Part shown: positions 50,000 through 60,400 of the stretch, in pieces | Position numbering within the stretch: the stretch's first letter is position 1 | How the letters are laid out: every line of letters starts with the position of its first letter | DNA from: an uncultured Gammaproteobacteria bacterium | Lineage (GTDB): Bacteria; Pseudomonadota; Gammaproteobacteria; HyVt-429 | Direction: 5' to 3' | Length of the DNA: 64,000 nt | Assembly: GCA_947259975.1 (NCBI GenBank) | Contig: CAMYOD010000074.1 | Coordinates: 1-64,000, forward strand | Position numbers and translations under genes: made by a program | Notes under the pieces: model-generated | The model's input: only the letters and a program-made list of their open reading frames with translations | Told to the model about the DNA's origin: nothing | Databases searched by the model: none

Positions 50000-51676
50000 T
50001 CAACCTTCCGCCGCCCGGCCCTTCTGCGGGAACAGGCCCCGTGGGCGCTTCTGGATGAACAGAATAATAAACACCAGCACCAGGATCTTGGCCAGGACGG
50101 CGCCGGCGAAAGGTTCGAGAAACTTGTTCGCCACACCCAGCGACATGGCGCCGACCAGGGTGCCCCAGAGATTGGCGACACCGCCGAAGACCACCACCAT
50201 GAAGGAATCGATGATATAAGACTGGCCCATATTGGGGCCGACATTGGTCAGCTGGCTCAGCGCCACGCCGGCGACCCCGGCAATGCCGGAGCCGAGTCCG
50301 AAGGTCATGGCATCGACCCACTCGCTGCGGATGCCCATCGCCTTGGCCATCGCACGGTTCTGTGAGACGGCGCGCACCTGCAGTCCCAAGGACGTCCGTT
50401 TCAGCACCGCCAGCAGGGCCGCGAACACCAGCAAGGCGAAGATCAGGATATACAGCCGATTGTAGGTAATCGCCAGGGCCGGATTGATCTCCATCGAGCC
50501 GCTCATCCAACTCGGGTTGGATACCGCCACGTTTTGCGCCGAGATGGTGGTGCGCACCAGCTGCTGCAGGATCAGGCTGATGCCAAAGGTGGCGAGCAGC
50601 GTTTCCAGTGGGCGACCATAGAGATAGCGAATCACCCCCTGTTCGATGGCAATGCCGAATAATCCGGCTACCAGAAAGGCGGCGGGAATCGCGACGAACA
50701 AGGAATAATCGAGGTGATTGGGCATTGCCAACTGCACCAGGTAAGTGGTGTAGGCGCCGAGCATGATGAGTTCACCGTGGGCCATATTGATGACCCCCAT
50801 GACGCCGAAGGTGATTGCCAGGCCGATGGCGGCGAGCAGCAGGACTGACCCGAGGCTCAGACCGAAGAACACGGTTTCCGCGAGCCGGTTCAAGGCCAGC
50901 TTCGATTCGATGCTCTGCAACGCCTTACGCGCGGCTAGACTTACCGTTTCATCGGGTCCGCTAGAACTGCCATCGGCGTTGCGTTCCGCCAGCCCACTCA
51001 GCCGGTTACGCGCCTCCGGCAATAGACTGCCCGTGAGGTCGGTCACCGCGCGCAACCGTATTGCCGCATCCGGGCTGTCGAGATCGGCAAGTGCGATGCC
51101 GGAACGAATCGCCTCGCGTACCTTGACGTCGCGCTCGCGCGCCATCGCGGCGCGCAACAGGTCCGATGCCGCCGCATCCAGATTGCGCATCATCTCCTTG
51201 ACTGCCGCCATCCGTACCGCCGGGTCATTATGGGCCAGATTCAAGCGCGCGATGGTGCCACGCAAATGCTTTCGTAACTTGTTGTTGATCCCGATCTTCT
51301 TGAGCTTGCGTTTACCCGTGGTACCCAGGGGTTCCCCGGTAGCCGCGTCGCGGATTTCATAATCGACGTCCTGCGGCTCGGCGAGCACCATTCGCTGATC
51401 GCTTTTACGGTAAAACAGGCGACCGACCAACAATCCCTCAAGTACTTCGATGGAACGGTCGTTGCCGGTGTCCGCGAGGGCCGAGATCGCGACCTCCTTG
51501 TCCGCGTAACTCTTGACCCGCAACGCGTCGACCGCGGCACTGAAATCATAATCGGCCTCTTCGGCAGCCGCCGGCAAGGTCGGTAAGAGCAGGATGAACG
51601 CCGCGAGCACGGCCGCGAGTCCACGCCATGGACGCATGGAGGCTCGGGTTGCGAAGAAAGGAAAACGCGCTGACAT
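50000..51676 (-). CDS. urtB: urea ABC transporter permease UrtB
   Basis: 558 residues, or 545 if ATG 51637 (MRPWRGL) is used. A signal-like segment is followed by a periplasmic, HEAT-like helical extension (about 45-255; NDPAVRMAAVKEMM, SPDAAIRLRAVTDLTG), then a LivH-like permease (about 265-550; MGVINMAHGELIMLGAYTTY; GLGSGIAGVAGVALSQLTNVGP). The long N-terminal extension is usual for UrtB. It is separated from urtA by a strong terminator, so urtB-E may be expressed at a lower level than urtA. Confidence 0.94.
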   Translation of the reverse strand: MSARFPFFATRASMRPWRGLAAVLAAFILLLPTLPAAAEEADYDFSAAVDALRVKSYADKEVAISALADTGNDRSIEVLEGLLVGRLFYRKSDQRMVLAEPQDVDYEIRDAATGEPLGTTGKRKLKKIGINNKLRKHLRGTIARLNLAHNDPAVRMAAVKEMMRNLDAAASDLLRAAMARERDVKVREAIRSGIALADLDSPDAAIRLRAVTDLTGSLLPEARNRLSGLAERNADGSSSGPDETVSLAARKALQSIESKLALNRLAETVFFGLSLGSVLLLAAIGLAITFGVMGVINMAHGELIMLGAYTTYLVQLAMPNHLDYSLFVAIPAAFLVAGLFGIAIEQGVIRYLYGRPLETLLATFGISLILQQLVRTTISAQNVAVSNPSWMSGSMEINPALAITYNRLYILIFALLVFAALLAVLKRTSLGLQVRAVSQNRAMAKAMGIRSEWVDAMTFGLGSGIAGVAGVALSQLTNVGPNMGQSYIIDSFMVVVFGGVANLWGTLVGAMSLGVANKFLEPFAGAVLAKILVLVFIILFIQKRPRGLFPQKGRAAEG

Positions 51677-51832
51677 TGCGGGTCGCTAGCTTTTGTTCCG
51701 GTTTCGAGATCGAGCCAGGAGTTTCAAAACGCTTGGACCGTCAGAGTCATATCCATCGGCCGCTCACGGCCAAAGGACTATCCGGCGTGGGCCGGACGTG
51801 GTCGTCTCGCCACGGGCCGCGTCGATCTGAGC

Positions 51833-51867
51833 AAAAAAACAGGGACGCCCTGGACGGACGCCCCTGT
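51833..51867 (-). terminator. intrinsic terminator after urtA
   Basis: On the minus strand a 12-bp stem (ACAGGGGCGTCC and GGGCGTCCCTGT, with two G-U pairs) is followed by a run of seven T, counting the last base of the stem. It lies 21 bp past the urtA stop. Strong rho-independent form; partial read-through would give more UrtA than UrtBCDE. Confidence 0.8.
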
Positions 51868-51888
51868 ATTTCGCAATTACATCCTCTA

Positions 51889-53187
51889 CTAATAATTCTG
51901 ACCGGAACACTTCTTCGTCTTGGTGTTGTGGTTACCGCACTTGATCGGCGCGGTCCAATCGGAAACGATGTCCTTGCTACCCGGCAGAAAATCCGACCAG
52001 GCGTCACCGGGAACCTCACCCTCGGTCTGCCACACCACATCAAACTGCCCATCATCCTGGATCTCGCCGATGAGTACCGGTTTTGTCAGGTGGTGGTTCT
52101 TCAGCATCTTGGCGGTACCGCCGGTCATATTCGGGACCTCGATGCCAATCATGGCCTGTTCCACTGCGTCGGTGGCCGTGGTTTTCGCCTTCTCCACCGC
52201 CTTCACCCACATGTTGAAGCCGATGACATGGGCCTCCATGGGATCGTTGGTGACGCGCTTGGGGTTCTTGATGAAGCTATGCCAGCTCTTGATGAAGTCG
52301 TCATTACCCGCGTCGTCCACGCTCATGAAGTAGTTCCACGCCGCCAGGTGGCCCACCAGGGGCTTGGTGTCGATACCGGATAGTTCTTCTTCACCCACGG
52401 AGAACGCAACGACAGGAATGTCTTCAGCGGAAATGCCCTGGTTACCCAGCTCCTTGTAGAAAGGCACGTTGGCGTCACCATTGATGGTGGACACCACGCC
52501 GGTCTTCTTGCCCGCGGATCCGAATTTCTTGATATCGGCGACGATGCTCTGCCAATCCGAATGCCCGAAGGGGGTGTAGTTGATCATGATGTCCTCGTCC
52601 TTGACACCCTTGGCCTTGAGGTAGGCCTCGAGGATCTTGTTGGTGGTGCGGGGATAGACGTAATCGGTACCCGCCAACACCCAACGCTTGATGCCGAGTT
52701 CATTCATGAAGTAGTCCACCGCCGGGATCGCCTGTTGGTTCGGCGCGGCGCCGGTGTAAAACACGTTCTTGGATGACTCTTCACCTTCGTACTGCACCGG
52801 ATAGAACAACAGGCCGTTGAGTTCCTCGATGACCGGTAATACCGATTTGCGGGACACCGAAGTCCAGCAACCGAAGATGACGTCGACCTTTTCCTTTTCG
52901 ATCAGCTCGCGGGTCTTTTCCGCGAACAGCGGCCAATCGGAAGCTGGGTCGACTACGACGGCCTCGAGTTTCTTGCCCAGTAGGCCGCCCTTCTTGTTCT
53001 GCTCATCCACCAGCATCAAGACGGTATCTTTCAGAGTCGTCTCACTGATGGCCATAGTGCCGGACAGGGAATGCAGCACGCCGACTTTGATGGTATCGGC
53101 GGCATGGGCGAGCTGGACCGATAGCGCCAGCATCGCCATGAGTGCTATCGCCCTTAAGGTCCGTTTGGCAAAAACTGTTTTTGTCAT
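51889..53187 (-). CDS. urtA: urea ABC transporter substrate-binding protein UrtA
   Basis: 432 residues from ATG 53187, with GGAGG 6 bp upstream. Signal peptide ending SVQLAHA. Periplasmic type I binding fold: TIKVGVLHSLSGTMAISETTLKD, VIFGCWTSVSRKSVLPVIEELNGLLFYPVQYEGEESS, FGHSDWQSIVADIKKFG. These closely follow UrtA rather than leucine-type receptors. A small C-terminal Cys pair (IKCGNHNTKTKKCSG) may form a disulfide. First gene of the urea transporter set. Confidence 0.95.
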   Translation of the reverse strand: MTKTVFAKRTLRAIALMAMLALSVQLAHAADTIKVGVLHSLSGTMAISETTLKDTVLMLVDEQNKKGGLLGKKLEAVVVDPASDWPLFAEKTRELIEKEKVDVIFGCWTSVSRKSVLPVIEELNGLLFYPVQYEGEESSKNVFYTGAAPNQQAIPAVDYFMNELGIKRWVLAGTDYVYPRTTNKILEAYLKAKGVKDEDIMINYTPFGHSDWQSIVADIKKFGSAGKKTGVVSTINGDANVPFYKELGNQGISAEDIPVVAFSVGEEELSGIDTKPLVGHLAAWNYFMSVDDAGNDDFIKSWHSFIKNPKRVTNDPMEAHVIGFNMWVKAVEKAKTTATDAVEQAMIGIEVPNMTGGTAKMLKNHHLTKPVLIGEIQDDGQFDVVWQTEGEVPGDAWSDFLPGSKDIVSDWTAPIKCGNHNTKTKKCSGQNY

Positions 53188-53225
53188 GGTTTCCTCCGCG
53201 GAGAACATTGCGTGGTACAAAACAG

Positions 53226-53262
53226 AAAAGGGGTGACATCGTGCCGATATCACCCCTTTTTT
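53226..53262. terminator. bidirectional-type terminator after the porin gene
   Basis: AAAAGGGGTGA (53226-53236) and TCACCCCTTTT (53250-53260) form an 11-bp stem flanked by A-rich and T-rich sequence. On the minus strand it lies about 30 bp past the porin stop and 39 bp before the urtA start codon, so it may attenuate read-through from the sigma-54 promoter into urtA. Confidence 0.7.
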
Positions 53263-53290
53263 CGTTAGTTTAGGTTAAAGATAACGTGCC

Positions 53291-54043
53291 TCAGATGTCG
53301 AAATCGTAGGTGATACCCATCACCATGGAGTCATCGTATTCAGCACCACCGCGGTCTTCACCGGCAACGGTGTACTGGACGTACATATCGGCGCCGGTCT
53401 TACCTACCGGATGGGACAGGGTGAAGTTCAGATGACGGAAACCGGAATCTTCCAGGGTTACGCCACCGAGTTCGCTGTTGTCATCGTCGTCGTAGGTGTA
53501 ATAACCAAGATCAACCGCCAGCCCGAAGTCCTTCGGCAGGTCGGTTGAATAGCCCAGTTTCCAGTAGATGTCGCCGGCGTTACCCCACCAGCCGTCACTC
53601 AGGAGGTACTGAAAGCCGGCCGAGAACGGGCCCATCGACAGACCGCCGATCAGTTCCGTCAAATCGGAGTCGTCGACGTTGAGATAAATGTATTGGAGCA
53701 GGCCGATATCCCAACCGAGCCCGCCGGCGGTTTCACCGGCGAAGCCCGCATAGAAATCATTTTCGAACCCGCGTTCGGTGACATCCACACCGGCGCCACC
53801 CGCATCATAGGTGTAACCGAGACTCGAAGCCCACCAGCCGGCGTAGAAGCTGCCATTGGAATAGTCGAGTCCGCCCTGAACCGCGGCGTCATCATTTTCT
53901 TCAAAGATGCCCCGCAACAGATACTTCGAGTGGACACCGATGTTGCCGGACAATTCCGCCTGCGCCGCCGTGGGAGCCGACATCCCCGGTAAGATCAAGG
54001 CGCTCGAAATAGCTAGCGGGACCATTTTCTTGGAGAATTTCAT
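53291..54043 (-). CDS. TorF-family putative porin
   Basis: 250 residues; signal peptide ending APTAAQA. Beta-barrel with the TorF/Gcw_chp opening ELSGNIGVHSKYLLRGI and aromatic, acidic strands; it ends in MGITYDFDI. Proteins of this family often precede urtABCDE in proteobacteria and are presumed to let urea or another small solute through the outer membrane. It is first behind the sigma-54 promoter at 54161-54176. Confidence 0.85.
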   Translation of the reverse strand: MKFSKKMVPLAISSALILPGMSAPTAAQAELSGNIGVHSKYLLRGIFEENDDAAVQGGLDYSNGSFYAGWWASSLGYTYDAGGAGVDVTERGFENDFYAGFAGETAGGLGWDIGLLQYIYLNVDDSDLTELIGGLSMGPFSAGFQYLLSDGWWGNAGDIYWKLGYSTDLPKDFGLAVDLGYYTYDDDDNSELGGVTLEDSGFRHLNFTLSHPVGKTGADMYVQYTVAGEDRGGAEYDDSMVMGITYDFDI

Positions 54044-54160
54044 TTCTTTTTCCTCTAATCAATGACTTAAAGAATTGAACTAGGCGGCGAGCAAACAGCA
54101 GGTAGCCAACCCCGCAACCGAACACGTCATCTGGCTGCAACAAAACTGCGCTAGCGGTTT

Positions 54161-54176
54161 TGCAAGGCCCATACCA
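54161..54176 (-). promoter_or_regulatory. sigma-54 promoter of the porin-urt genes
   Basis: TGGTATGGGCCTTGCA on the minus strand. TGGYRYR at -24 and TTGCW at -12 with the exact N4 spacer match the RpoN consensus. Transcription should begin near 54150, about 107 bp before the porin start. It implies NtrC-type nitrogen control. Confidence 0.8.
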
Positions 54177-54250
54177 GTTCTGAGAACCTTTTATAAACAA
54201 CAGGTTATACAGGGGCGATCCGGATTGTTCGGATTCAGGCGCTGTTCCAG

Positions 54251-54299
54251 GCACCAAAGTCGTGCAGGCTGGAAGGCCACAAAGCCGTTTTTGGTGCAA
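54251..54299. promoter_or_regulatory. NtrC-like half-sites upstream of the sigma-54 promoter
   Basis: GCACCA (54251-54256) with GTGCA (54262-54266), and TTGGTGCAA (54291-54299). These resemble halves of the NtrC enhancer TGCACCA-N5-TGGTGCA, but neither dyad has the full spacing. They lie about 100-150 bp upstream of the predicted start site, the usual enhancer distance. The rest of the 54044-54416 spacer shows nothing else. Confidence 0.3.
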
Positions 54300-54416
54300 T
54301 TGTCGACGCAGGCGGAATCGATTCGGCGGGAACGGGGTCCAGGCCGCCCGCGACGACGTGCAAGTCAGATGTGGCCGGGGCAAAGCCACGGCCGCAGTCG
54401 ACGCCGGAGCGGGATG

Positions 54417-55049
54417 CTAGGCGGTCGCCGGAGTCGCCGGACGCAGCATTCCCGCGCGAACCACGAAGTCGATAACCGCGTCCAGGCCCTCGCCGGACTT
54501 CAGGTTGGTGAAGACGAATGGACGCTCGCCCCGCATTTTTTTCGCATCCCGCTGCATGACATCCAGGGATGCGCCGACATGAGGCGCGAGGTCGATCTTG
54601 TTTATGACCAACAGGTCGGATTTGGTGATGCCAGGCCCGCCCTTGCGGGGAATCTTGTCACCCGCGGCCACATCGATGACGTAGATGGTGAGATCCGAGA
54701 GTTCCGGACTGAAGGTGGCGCTCAGGTTGTCGCCACCGCTTTCCACGATCACCATGTCCAGATCCGGGAATCGCCGATTCAGGTCCGCCACCGCGTTCAG
54801 GTTCATGGACGCATCCTCACGGATCGCGGTATGCGGACATCCGCCGGTCTCCACGCCGACGATACGGTCCCTGGTCAGGGCCTCGCTGCGCATCAGGAAT
54901 TCCGCGTCTTCCTTGGTATAGATATCATTAGTTACCACCGCGATCTGATAACGATCGCGCAGCTGTTTACACAATGCGTCGACTAACGCAGTCTTGCCGG
55001 AACCTACGGGACCGCCCACGCCGAGCCGCAATGCTTGATGATGTGTCAT
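54417..55049 (-). CDS. ureG: urease accessory GTPase UreG
   Basis: 210 residues from ATG 55049. Walker [19 protein letters not shown] (about 10-27), metal-binding [17 protein letters not shown] with the CPH motif, nucleotide motif [15 protein letters not shown]. It drives GTP-dependent nickel delivery to urease. No structural urease gene or ureDEF is in the window; they may lie elsewhere. It lacks the His-rich N-terminus of some UreG proteins. It lies between the porin-urt genes and the carboxylase operon, same strand, separated from both by long spacers. Confidence 0.93.
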   Translation of the reverse strand: MTHHQALRLGVGGPVGSGKTALVDALCKQLRDRYQIAVVTNDIYTKEDAEFLMRSEALTRDRIVGVETGGCPHTAIREDASMNLNAVADLNRRFPDLDMVIVESGGDNLSATFSPELSDLTIYVIDVAAGDKIPRKGGPGITKSDLLVINKIDLAPHVGASLDVMQRDAKKMRGERPFVFTNLKSGEGLDAVIDFVVRAGMLRPATPATA

Positions 55050-55606
55050 AAGTTGATTCCTTGGATACACCGTTAACCATTCACAAAAAAGGGCCAAACC
55101 CGATTGGCGCTTCGAAATTTGATTCGAACAGACTCCCTATCCGCATCTCTGTCCGTGTTTTCGGAGTTCCGGCGCCGCCAGTGGGGTAGGGCGGCCACGG
55201 CCTGGGACCTCGATCACTCTGACCCCGACATATAGCCGGCACAATCCGGAAATACGAAAAGCGACCGGCGCGGGCTGTCCAGCGCCTACAGTGGTCTGGC
55301 CTTCACAAATAGTGTACTGGTATTTGGGAAAGGGGATAACAATAATAAAAAAAGAGTATCCTGTATTGCCCGCAAGCTCACTTCGTGCCGTGTTCATCCC
55401 TCCCGGCAGTGCCCCCAAGAGGCGCGCGCAGTCGTGTCGGCGGTCACAGCGGACCAGGCCGCACCGGCTGCGTTGGTCACTATTTCAATTACCTGCCATA
55501 TTCCGAGTTTTCTTGTACCTAAAGAAAGGCGGCGGTTACCCTGGGTCGGGCTAACAGACCGAGGTCGGTTGTATTCCGTGTGCGAATCAAAAGACGCGCC
55601 CGGCGA
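55050..55606. other. 557-bp spacer without a recognisable gene
   Basis: Short open frames on both strands lack good starts and family features. An A-rich tract (AATAATAAAAAAAG, near 55340) stands out from the GC-rich surroundings and could be promoter-associated for ureG. I found no match to a sigma-54 promoter or a guanidine riboswitch by eye. Confidence 0.4.
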
Positions 55607-57412
55607 TCACGATGCTTTGGTTTCGATATAAGCGCGCCAGCCGCCGTATTCGCTGATATCGATGGACGCCTTTTCGATATATGCCTCGCAGATAAAACCC
55701 GTCGCCCAACTGCCGTCATCCAGTTCTACCTTGCCCAGTCCTAGCGGGTGGGGTATGCCCGCAAGAAAACTGCCAAAGTGCTCGCGCGGCATGCTCCAGA
55801 CCTCAACTTCTATCGCCACGCCATCATGGTCCACCCGGATCATGCCCGGGCGTTCCGGGGGTCCCCCCGGCAGAGCTAGCAGTCGGTAGCAGGCGGCGGA
55901 GTTGCATGCCTTGACGAGCCTTGCGCTTCGCTCGAGTAATTGATGATTCAGCGGCAGGCCGGACATGTGTGCACCACACACGACCAGGTTGATGCTGTCA
56001 TGCTCGGAACCGTGCGGTAATTCATCGGTGGGCAATTTCCAGGCAGTGGCGCCCAGGGGCAGGCTCAGCGATTGTTGTATCAGGCGTGCGTATGACAGCA
56101 GGCGCTGATCCGCGAATGCCTCGGCAATCAGGGTGATGCCGAACGGCATGCCATCCGGTGTGAAACCGGCGGGCACCGCAACCGAGGCGTAATCGAGCAG
56201 GTTCATGTAGTTGGTGTAATAACCAAGATTGGAGTTGAGCTTTATCGGTTCGTTGTCAACTTCGTCGATCTTGTAGATGGTACCGGCGGTGGGGGTCAGC
56301 AGAAAATCATACGGCGCGAGCAGGGCATCAGTTTGCTGCTTAAATGCCCGAAGTTGATATTGCGCGGTGAACGCATCTGCGGCGGTGTTTTCCCTGCCCG
56401 CGGAAATAACACGCCGGGTCACATCGAGCAATGCGTCCGGTTGCTCGTCGATAAGGGCCCGACAGGCCAGATAGCGTTCCGTTACCCACGGGCCTTCATA
56501 CAACAACCTGGCGGCATCCAGGAACGGCTTGAAATCAATCTCCCGTTTGTCACCGCCGAGTTTTTCCAGTGCGGTAACCGTTCGCTGGAATAACTGTTGA
56601 TATTCATGGTTGCCGAAAAACGCCAGTTGCGAATCTTCGGGTACCGCGAAACTGAAGGCCGGCTCGGGAGATTGTGAAGTTGTGTTGCCCGGATGATTGC
56701 GACGCGCATAGGCGTCACCCGGATCGTAACCGGCGGTGATGCCGAATAGTGTGTACAGGTCCGCAGCGGTGGTCGCGAACAGGGACACGCAGTCCAAAGT
56801 CCGGCATGCGGGCACGACACCCTGGTTACTGAGTAGGCCGCGGCTGGGCTTCATGCCGAGCACGTTGTTAAACGCGGCCGGTACCCGTCCGGAACCGGCG
56901 GTGTCCGTGCCCAGGGCAAAGCTGGCCAGGCCCTGGGCGACGGCGACCGCTGAGCCGGCACTGGAACCGCCTGAAATGAATTCACTGTTGAAGGGATTCT
57001 TGGTCGCACCATAGGGCGAGCGTGTACCCACCAGGCCGGTGGCGAATTGATCCAGGTTGGTCTTGCCGAGGGGGATGGCGCCGGCAGCGAGCAGTCGTTG
57101 CACCACGAACGCGCTTGTTTGCGGTGTGTAAGCAAATGCTTCACATGCGGCCGTGGTGGGTATGCCGGCGAGATCGATATTGTCCTTGATGGCGAACGGG
57201 ATGCCGTATAGTGGCAAGTCGTCCGGGGAGTGCCCGGCCAGTGCATCCAGGTACGGCCGCGCCTCATTCATGCCCATGAGGTGAATCCAGGTATTGAATC
57301 CAGATAATTCCCGTGCCCGCTGTAACAAGTAGCCTATCAATTCCTGCGGCGTAAAATCCCGCTCGCGGTAATGGCGATGCAGCTGATTGATAGTGAGGTT
57401 GGTGATATTCAT
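55607..57412 (-). CDS. atzF: allophanate hydrolase
   Basis: 601 residues. Amidase-signature N-terminal domain with the Ser-cisSer-Lys triad visible: Lys76 in PFAIKDNID, Ser150 in ISGGSSAGSA, Ser174 in TAGSGRVPA. The C-terminal domain (about 450-601; VCGAHMSGLPLNHQLLERSARLV) is the allophanate-hydrolase-specific extension. It cleaves allophanate (N-carboxyurea) to CO2 and ammonia. ATGA overlap with the carboxylase gene shows translational coupling; in guanidine operons it finishes the pathway. Confidence 0.94.
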   Translation of the reverse strand: MNITNLTINQLHRHYRERDFTPQELIGYLLQRARELSGFNTWIHLMGMNEARPYLDALAGHSPDDLPLYGIPFAIKDNIDLAGIPTTAACEAFAYTPQTSAFVVQRLLAAGAIPLGKTNLDQFATGLVGTRSPYGATKNPFNSEFISGGSSAGSAVAVAQGLASFALGTDTAGSGRVPAAFNNVLGMKPSRGLLSNQGVVPACRTLDCVSLFATTAADLYTLFGITAGYDPGDAYARRNHPGNTTSQSPEPAFSFAVPEDSQLAFFGNHEYQQLFQRTVTALEKLGGDKREIDFKPFLDAARLLYEGPWVTERYLACRALIDEQPDALLDVTRRVISAGRENTAADAFTAQYQLRAFKQQTDALLAPYDFLLTPTAGTIYKIDEVDNEPIKLNSNLGYYTNYMNLLDYASVAVPAGFTPDGMPFGITLIAEAFADQRLLSYARLIQQSLSLPLGATAWKLPTDELPHGSEHDSINLVVCGAHMSGLPLNHQLLERSARLVKACNSAACYRLLALPGGPPERPGMIRVDHDGVAIEVEVWSMPREHFGSFLAGIPHPLGLGKVELDDGSWATGFICEAYIEKASIDISEYGGWRAYIETKAS

Positions 57413-60400
57413 GCTTCGAGCTCCAGGACCATCAGCGGCTGACCGGCCGCGACCTGACTGCCTTCGGATTTGAGTATGGATTTGATGCGGCCGGCCTCGA
57501 TAGCCACGACTTCGATCTCCATTTTCATGGACTCCAGTACCACCACTGCCTGGCCGACGCGGACCTCGTCGCCGGGCGCAACCAGGGTCTTCCAGATGTT
57601 TCCGGCCACGTGGCTCTCGATGGCCACTTCATGTTCACCCAGTACTTCTTCCATGGCCGGGTCGTCGGCCAGGTGCTGTTCGGTCTCGAAATTGATCTGA
57701 CCGGAATCGATCCAGCGCTGCAACTCGTCGTCGAAGGCCTGTTTGCGCCTGCGTGTGAAGCCGTCGATCGTCTGGCGATGCTCGGCCAGGAAACGTTCGT
57801 AATCTTTCAAACTGAAATGGGTCTGTTCGATTCGTATATTGTATTTGCCTTTCGGGAAGTCCCTGCGGATCTGTTCAAGCTCATCCGTGCTGACCGGGTG
57901 AAACCGAATCTGATCGAAAAAGCGCAACAACCAGGGCCTTGTAAATTCCCGGGTTTGCCGATAACGATTCCACATCTGCACGGTACGGCCGATAAACTGG
58001 TAGCCGCCCGGACCCTCCATGCCGTAGATGCAAAGATAGGAACCGCCGATGCCCACGGAATTCTCAGCGGTCCAGGTGCGAGCGGGATTGTATTTGGTCG
58101 TCACCAGGCGGTGGCGGGGGTCGAGCGGCGTGGCCACCGGTGCGCCGAGATACACGTCACCCAGGCCCATGACCAGATAACTGGCGTCGAACACGATCCG
58201 CCTGACCTCGTCGATCGAGTCGAGACCGTTGATGCGGCGGATGAACTCGAGGTTGCTCGGGCACCAGGGGGCATCCTCGCGCACCGATTGCATGTACTTC
58301 TCGATTGCCCGGGTACACGCCTCGTCATCCCAGCTCAATGGCAGGTGGACGACTCGCGCCGGAACCTGATGCGCCTCCAGATCCGCCAACGCTGCTTCGG
58401 CGGTCTGCAGTAACGACAGCAGTCGGTCAACGCTGCATTGCTGGCTGTCGTAGTGGACCTGGAGAGAGCGGATGCCGGGCGTGAGTTCCGCGATCCCTTC
58501 GATGCGGTTATCATTTAGCCATTGCATCAGGGCGTGCACACGGAAGCGCAGCCTGATGTCCAGGACCTGCGGCCCGTATTCGACCAGCAGGTAGTGATCC
58601 CCGCAGGCGCGGTAGACGACCTCGACACCATGGTCCGCCTGATCAAGGCGTTTCAGGGTGGTGCTGCGCGGCGCCATCGGCTGACTGTCGGTTTCGATCG
58701 ACGACAGGGTTTTCACGGACTGTAATTGCGCGGCCTCGATCCTGACCGCATCTTCGATGGCGATCGGCACAAAGTTGATTTTGTCGCCCGCTTTGAGCTG
58801 GCCCAGCTTCCACAGGTCGGCATGGATCACGGTCGCCGGGCAGACGAATCCACCAAGGCTGGGGCCATCGGGCCCGAGGATCACCGGCATGTCACCGGTA
58901 AAATCGATCGCGCCGATGGCATACGCATTGTCATGGATATTCGAAGGATGCATGCCGGCCTCGCCGCCATCGGACCGTGCCCACTGTGGTTTGGGCCCGA
59001 TTAGACGGATGCCGGTGCGGCTCGAGTTGTAATGCACTTCCCAGGTGGCGGCGAAGAATGACGCGATGTCCTTATCGGTAAAGAAATCCGGTGCACCATG
59101 AGGTCCGTAGATGACACGAATCTTCCAGGCAGACGTGATGTCCGGTCGCAGCTCGGGGGCCAGCCTGGCAGGGGGCGCTGTCCCCGTGTGGCCGAGCCTC
59201 AACACGTCCCCGGATTGCAGCACGCGCCCGGCATGGCCGCCGAACCGGCCCAGGCTGAAGGTGGCCTTGGAGCCCAGGTAATCCGGGCACTGGATACCGC
59301 CCTTCACCAGGCAGTAACTGCGCGCCCCGGCATCCCTTGTTTGTCCGATTCTTAAAACCTGGCCTCGATGCACATCGACGGGCTGCCAAAACGGGATCTG
59401 TGCCCCGTCCAGGTCCGCTTCCATCTCCGCCCCCGCGAGCACGATGGTCGTGGCCTGGTTGAATCGCAGCGCGGGACCGTTCAGCGTGATCTCGAGCCCG
59501 GCGCAGTCCTGCGCATTGCCCAGCAGTCGATTGCCCAGACGGAACGACAGGCTGTCGAACGGCCCCGAGGGGGGTATCCCCACATCCCAATATCCGGTAC
59601 GTCCCGGGTAGTCCTGGATGCTGGTCTGGGTGCCGGCGGTCAGCACATCCACCGTGGCGGGGGTATAGCGGAAGCGGTTCAGGAAACGGGTATAGATCCT
59701 GCCTTGCCGAAACGTATCGTCATCCAGAACATGCCGGAGGAATTCCCGGTTAGTTTCGATGCCGTAGATGCGCGTCTGCTCCAGTACGTCCGTGATGGCG
59801 GTCAGGGCCTCATCACGATCGTCGCTATGAACGATGAGTTTGGCCAACATCGGATCGTAGTTTGGGGAGACGGTCAGACCGGCCTCGATCCAGTGATCGA
59901 TCCGTAACTGATCGCCGTCGGCCGTGGGAAACTCGACCTGACTCAGCAGTCCGGCGCACGGTTGAAAGTTCTTGTTCGGATCTTCCGCGTAGAGGCGAAC
60001 CTGGATGCTATGTCCGCGCGGCTGCAGACCCTGCTCGATATCTTCTAGTGGTGGCAGTTCCCCTGCGCCGAGCTGGATCATCCACTCGACCAGGTCAATG
60101 CCGAATATCTGCTCGGTGACCCCATGTTCCACCTGCAGGCGGGTGTTGACCTCGAGAAAATAGAACGCATCCAACTTGGGATCGTAGATAAATTCCACCG
60201 TGCCCGCGCTTCGGTAGTCCACGGCCGCGCACAGCCGGGTCGCGACCTGCCGCATTTCGTGCCGCGTCGCGTCCGGGATATTCGGTGCAGGCGTTTCCTC
60301 GATGACCTTTTGATTGCGTCGCTGCGCACTGCAATCCCGTTCACCCAGGGCGATCACGCTGCCCTTGCCGTCGCCGACTATCTGTACCTCGATATGGCGC

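Noticed and set aside
50000-51676. UrtB N-terminal HEAT-like region as a novel fusion
   Set aside because: UrtB proteins usually carry such an extension, so it is ordinary for the family.
54251-54266. A full NtrC enhancer
   Set aside because: GCAC and GTGC are 7 rather than 9 bases apart, so only half-site resemblance is claimed.
53901-54389. 162-codon minus-strand frame upstream of the porin
   Set aside because: It crosses the sigma-54 promoter and overlaps the porin signal peptide in another frame; product has no family features.
55050-55606. Guanidine riboswitch or sigma-54 promoter for ureG or the carboxylase operon
   Set aside because: No ykkC-like conserved segments or TGG-N10-TTGC spacing seen; the operon promoter should lie to the right of the window.
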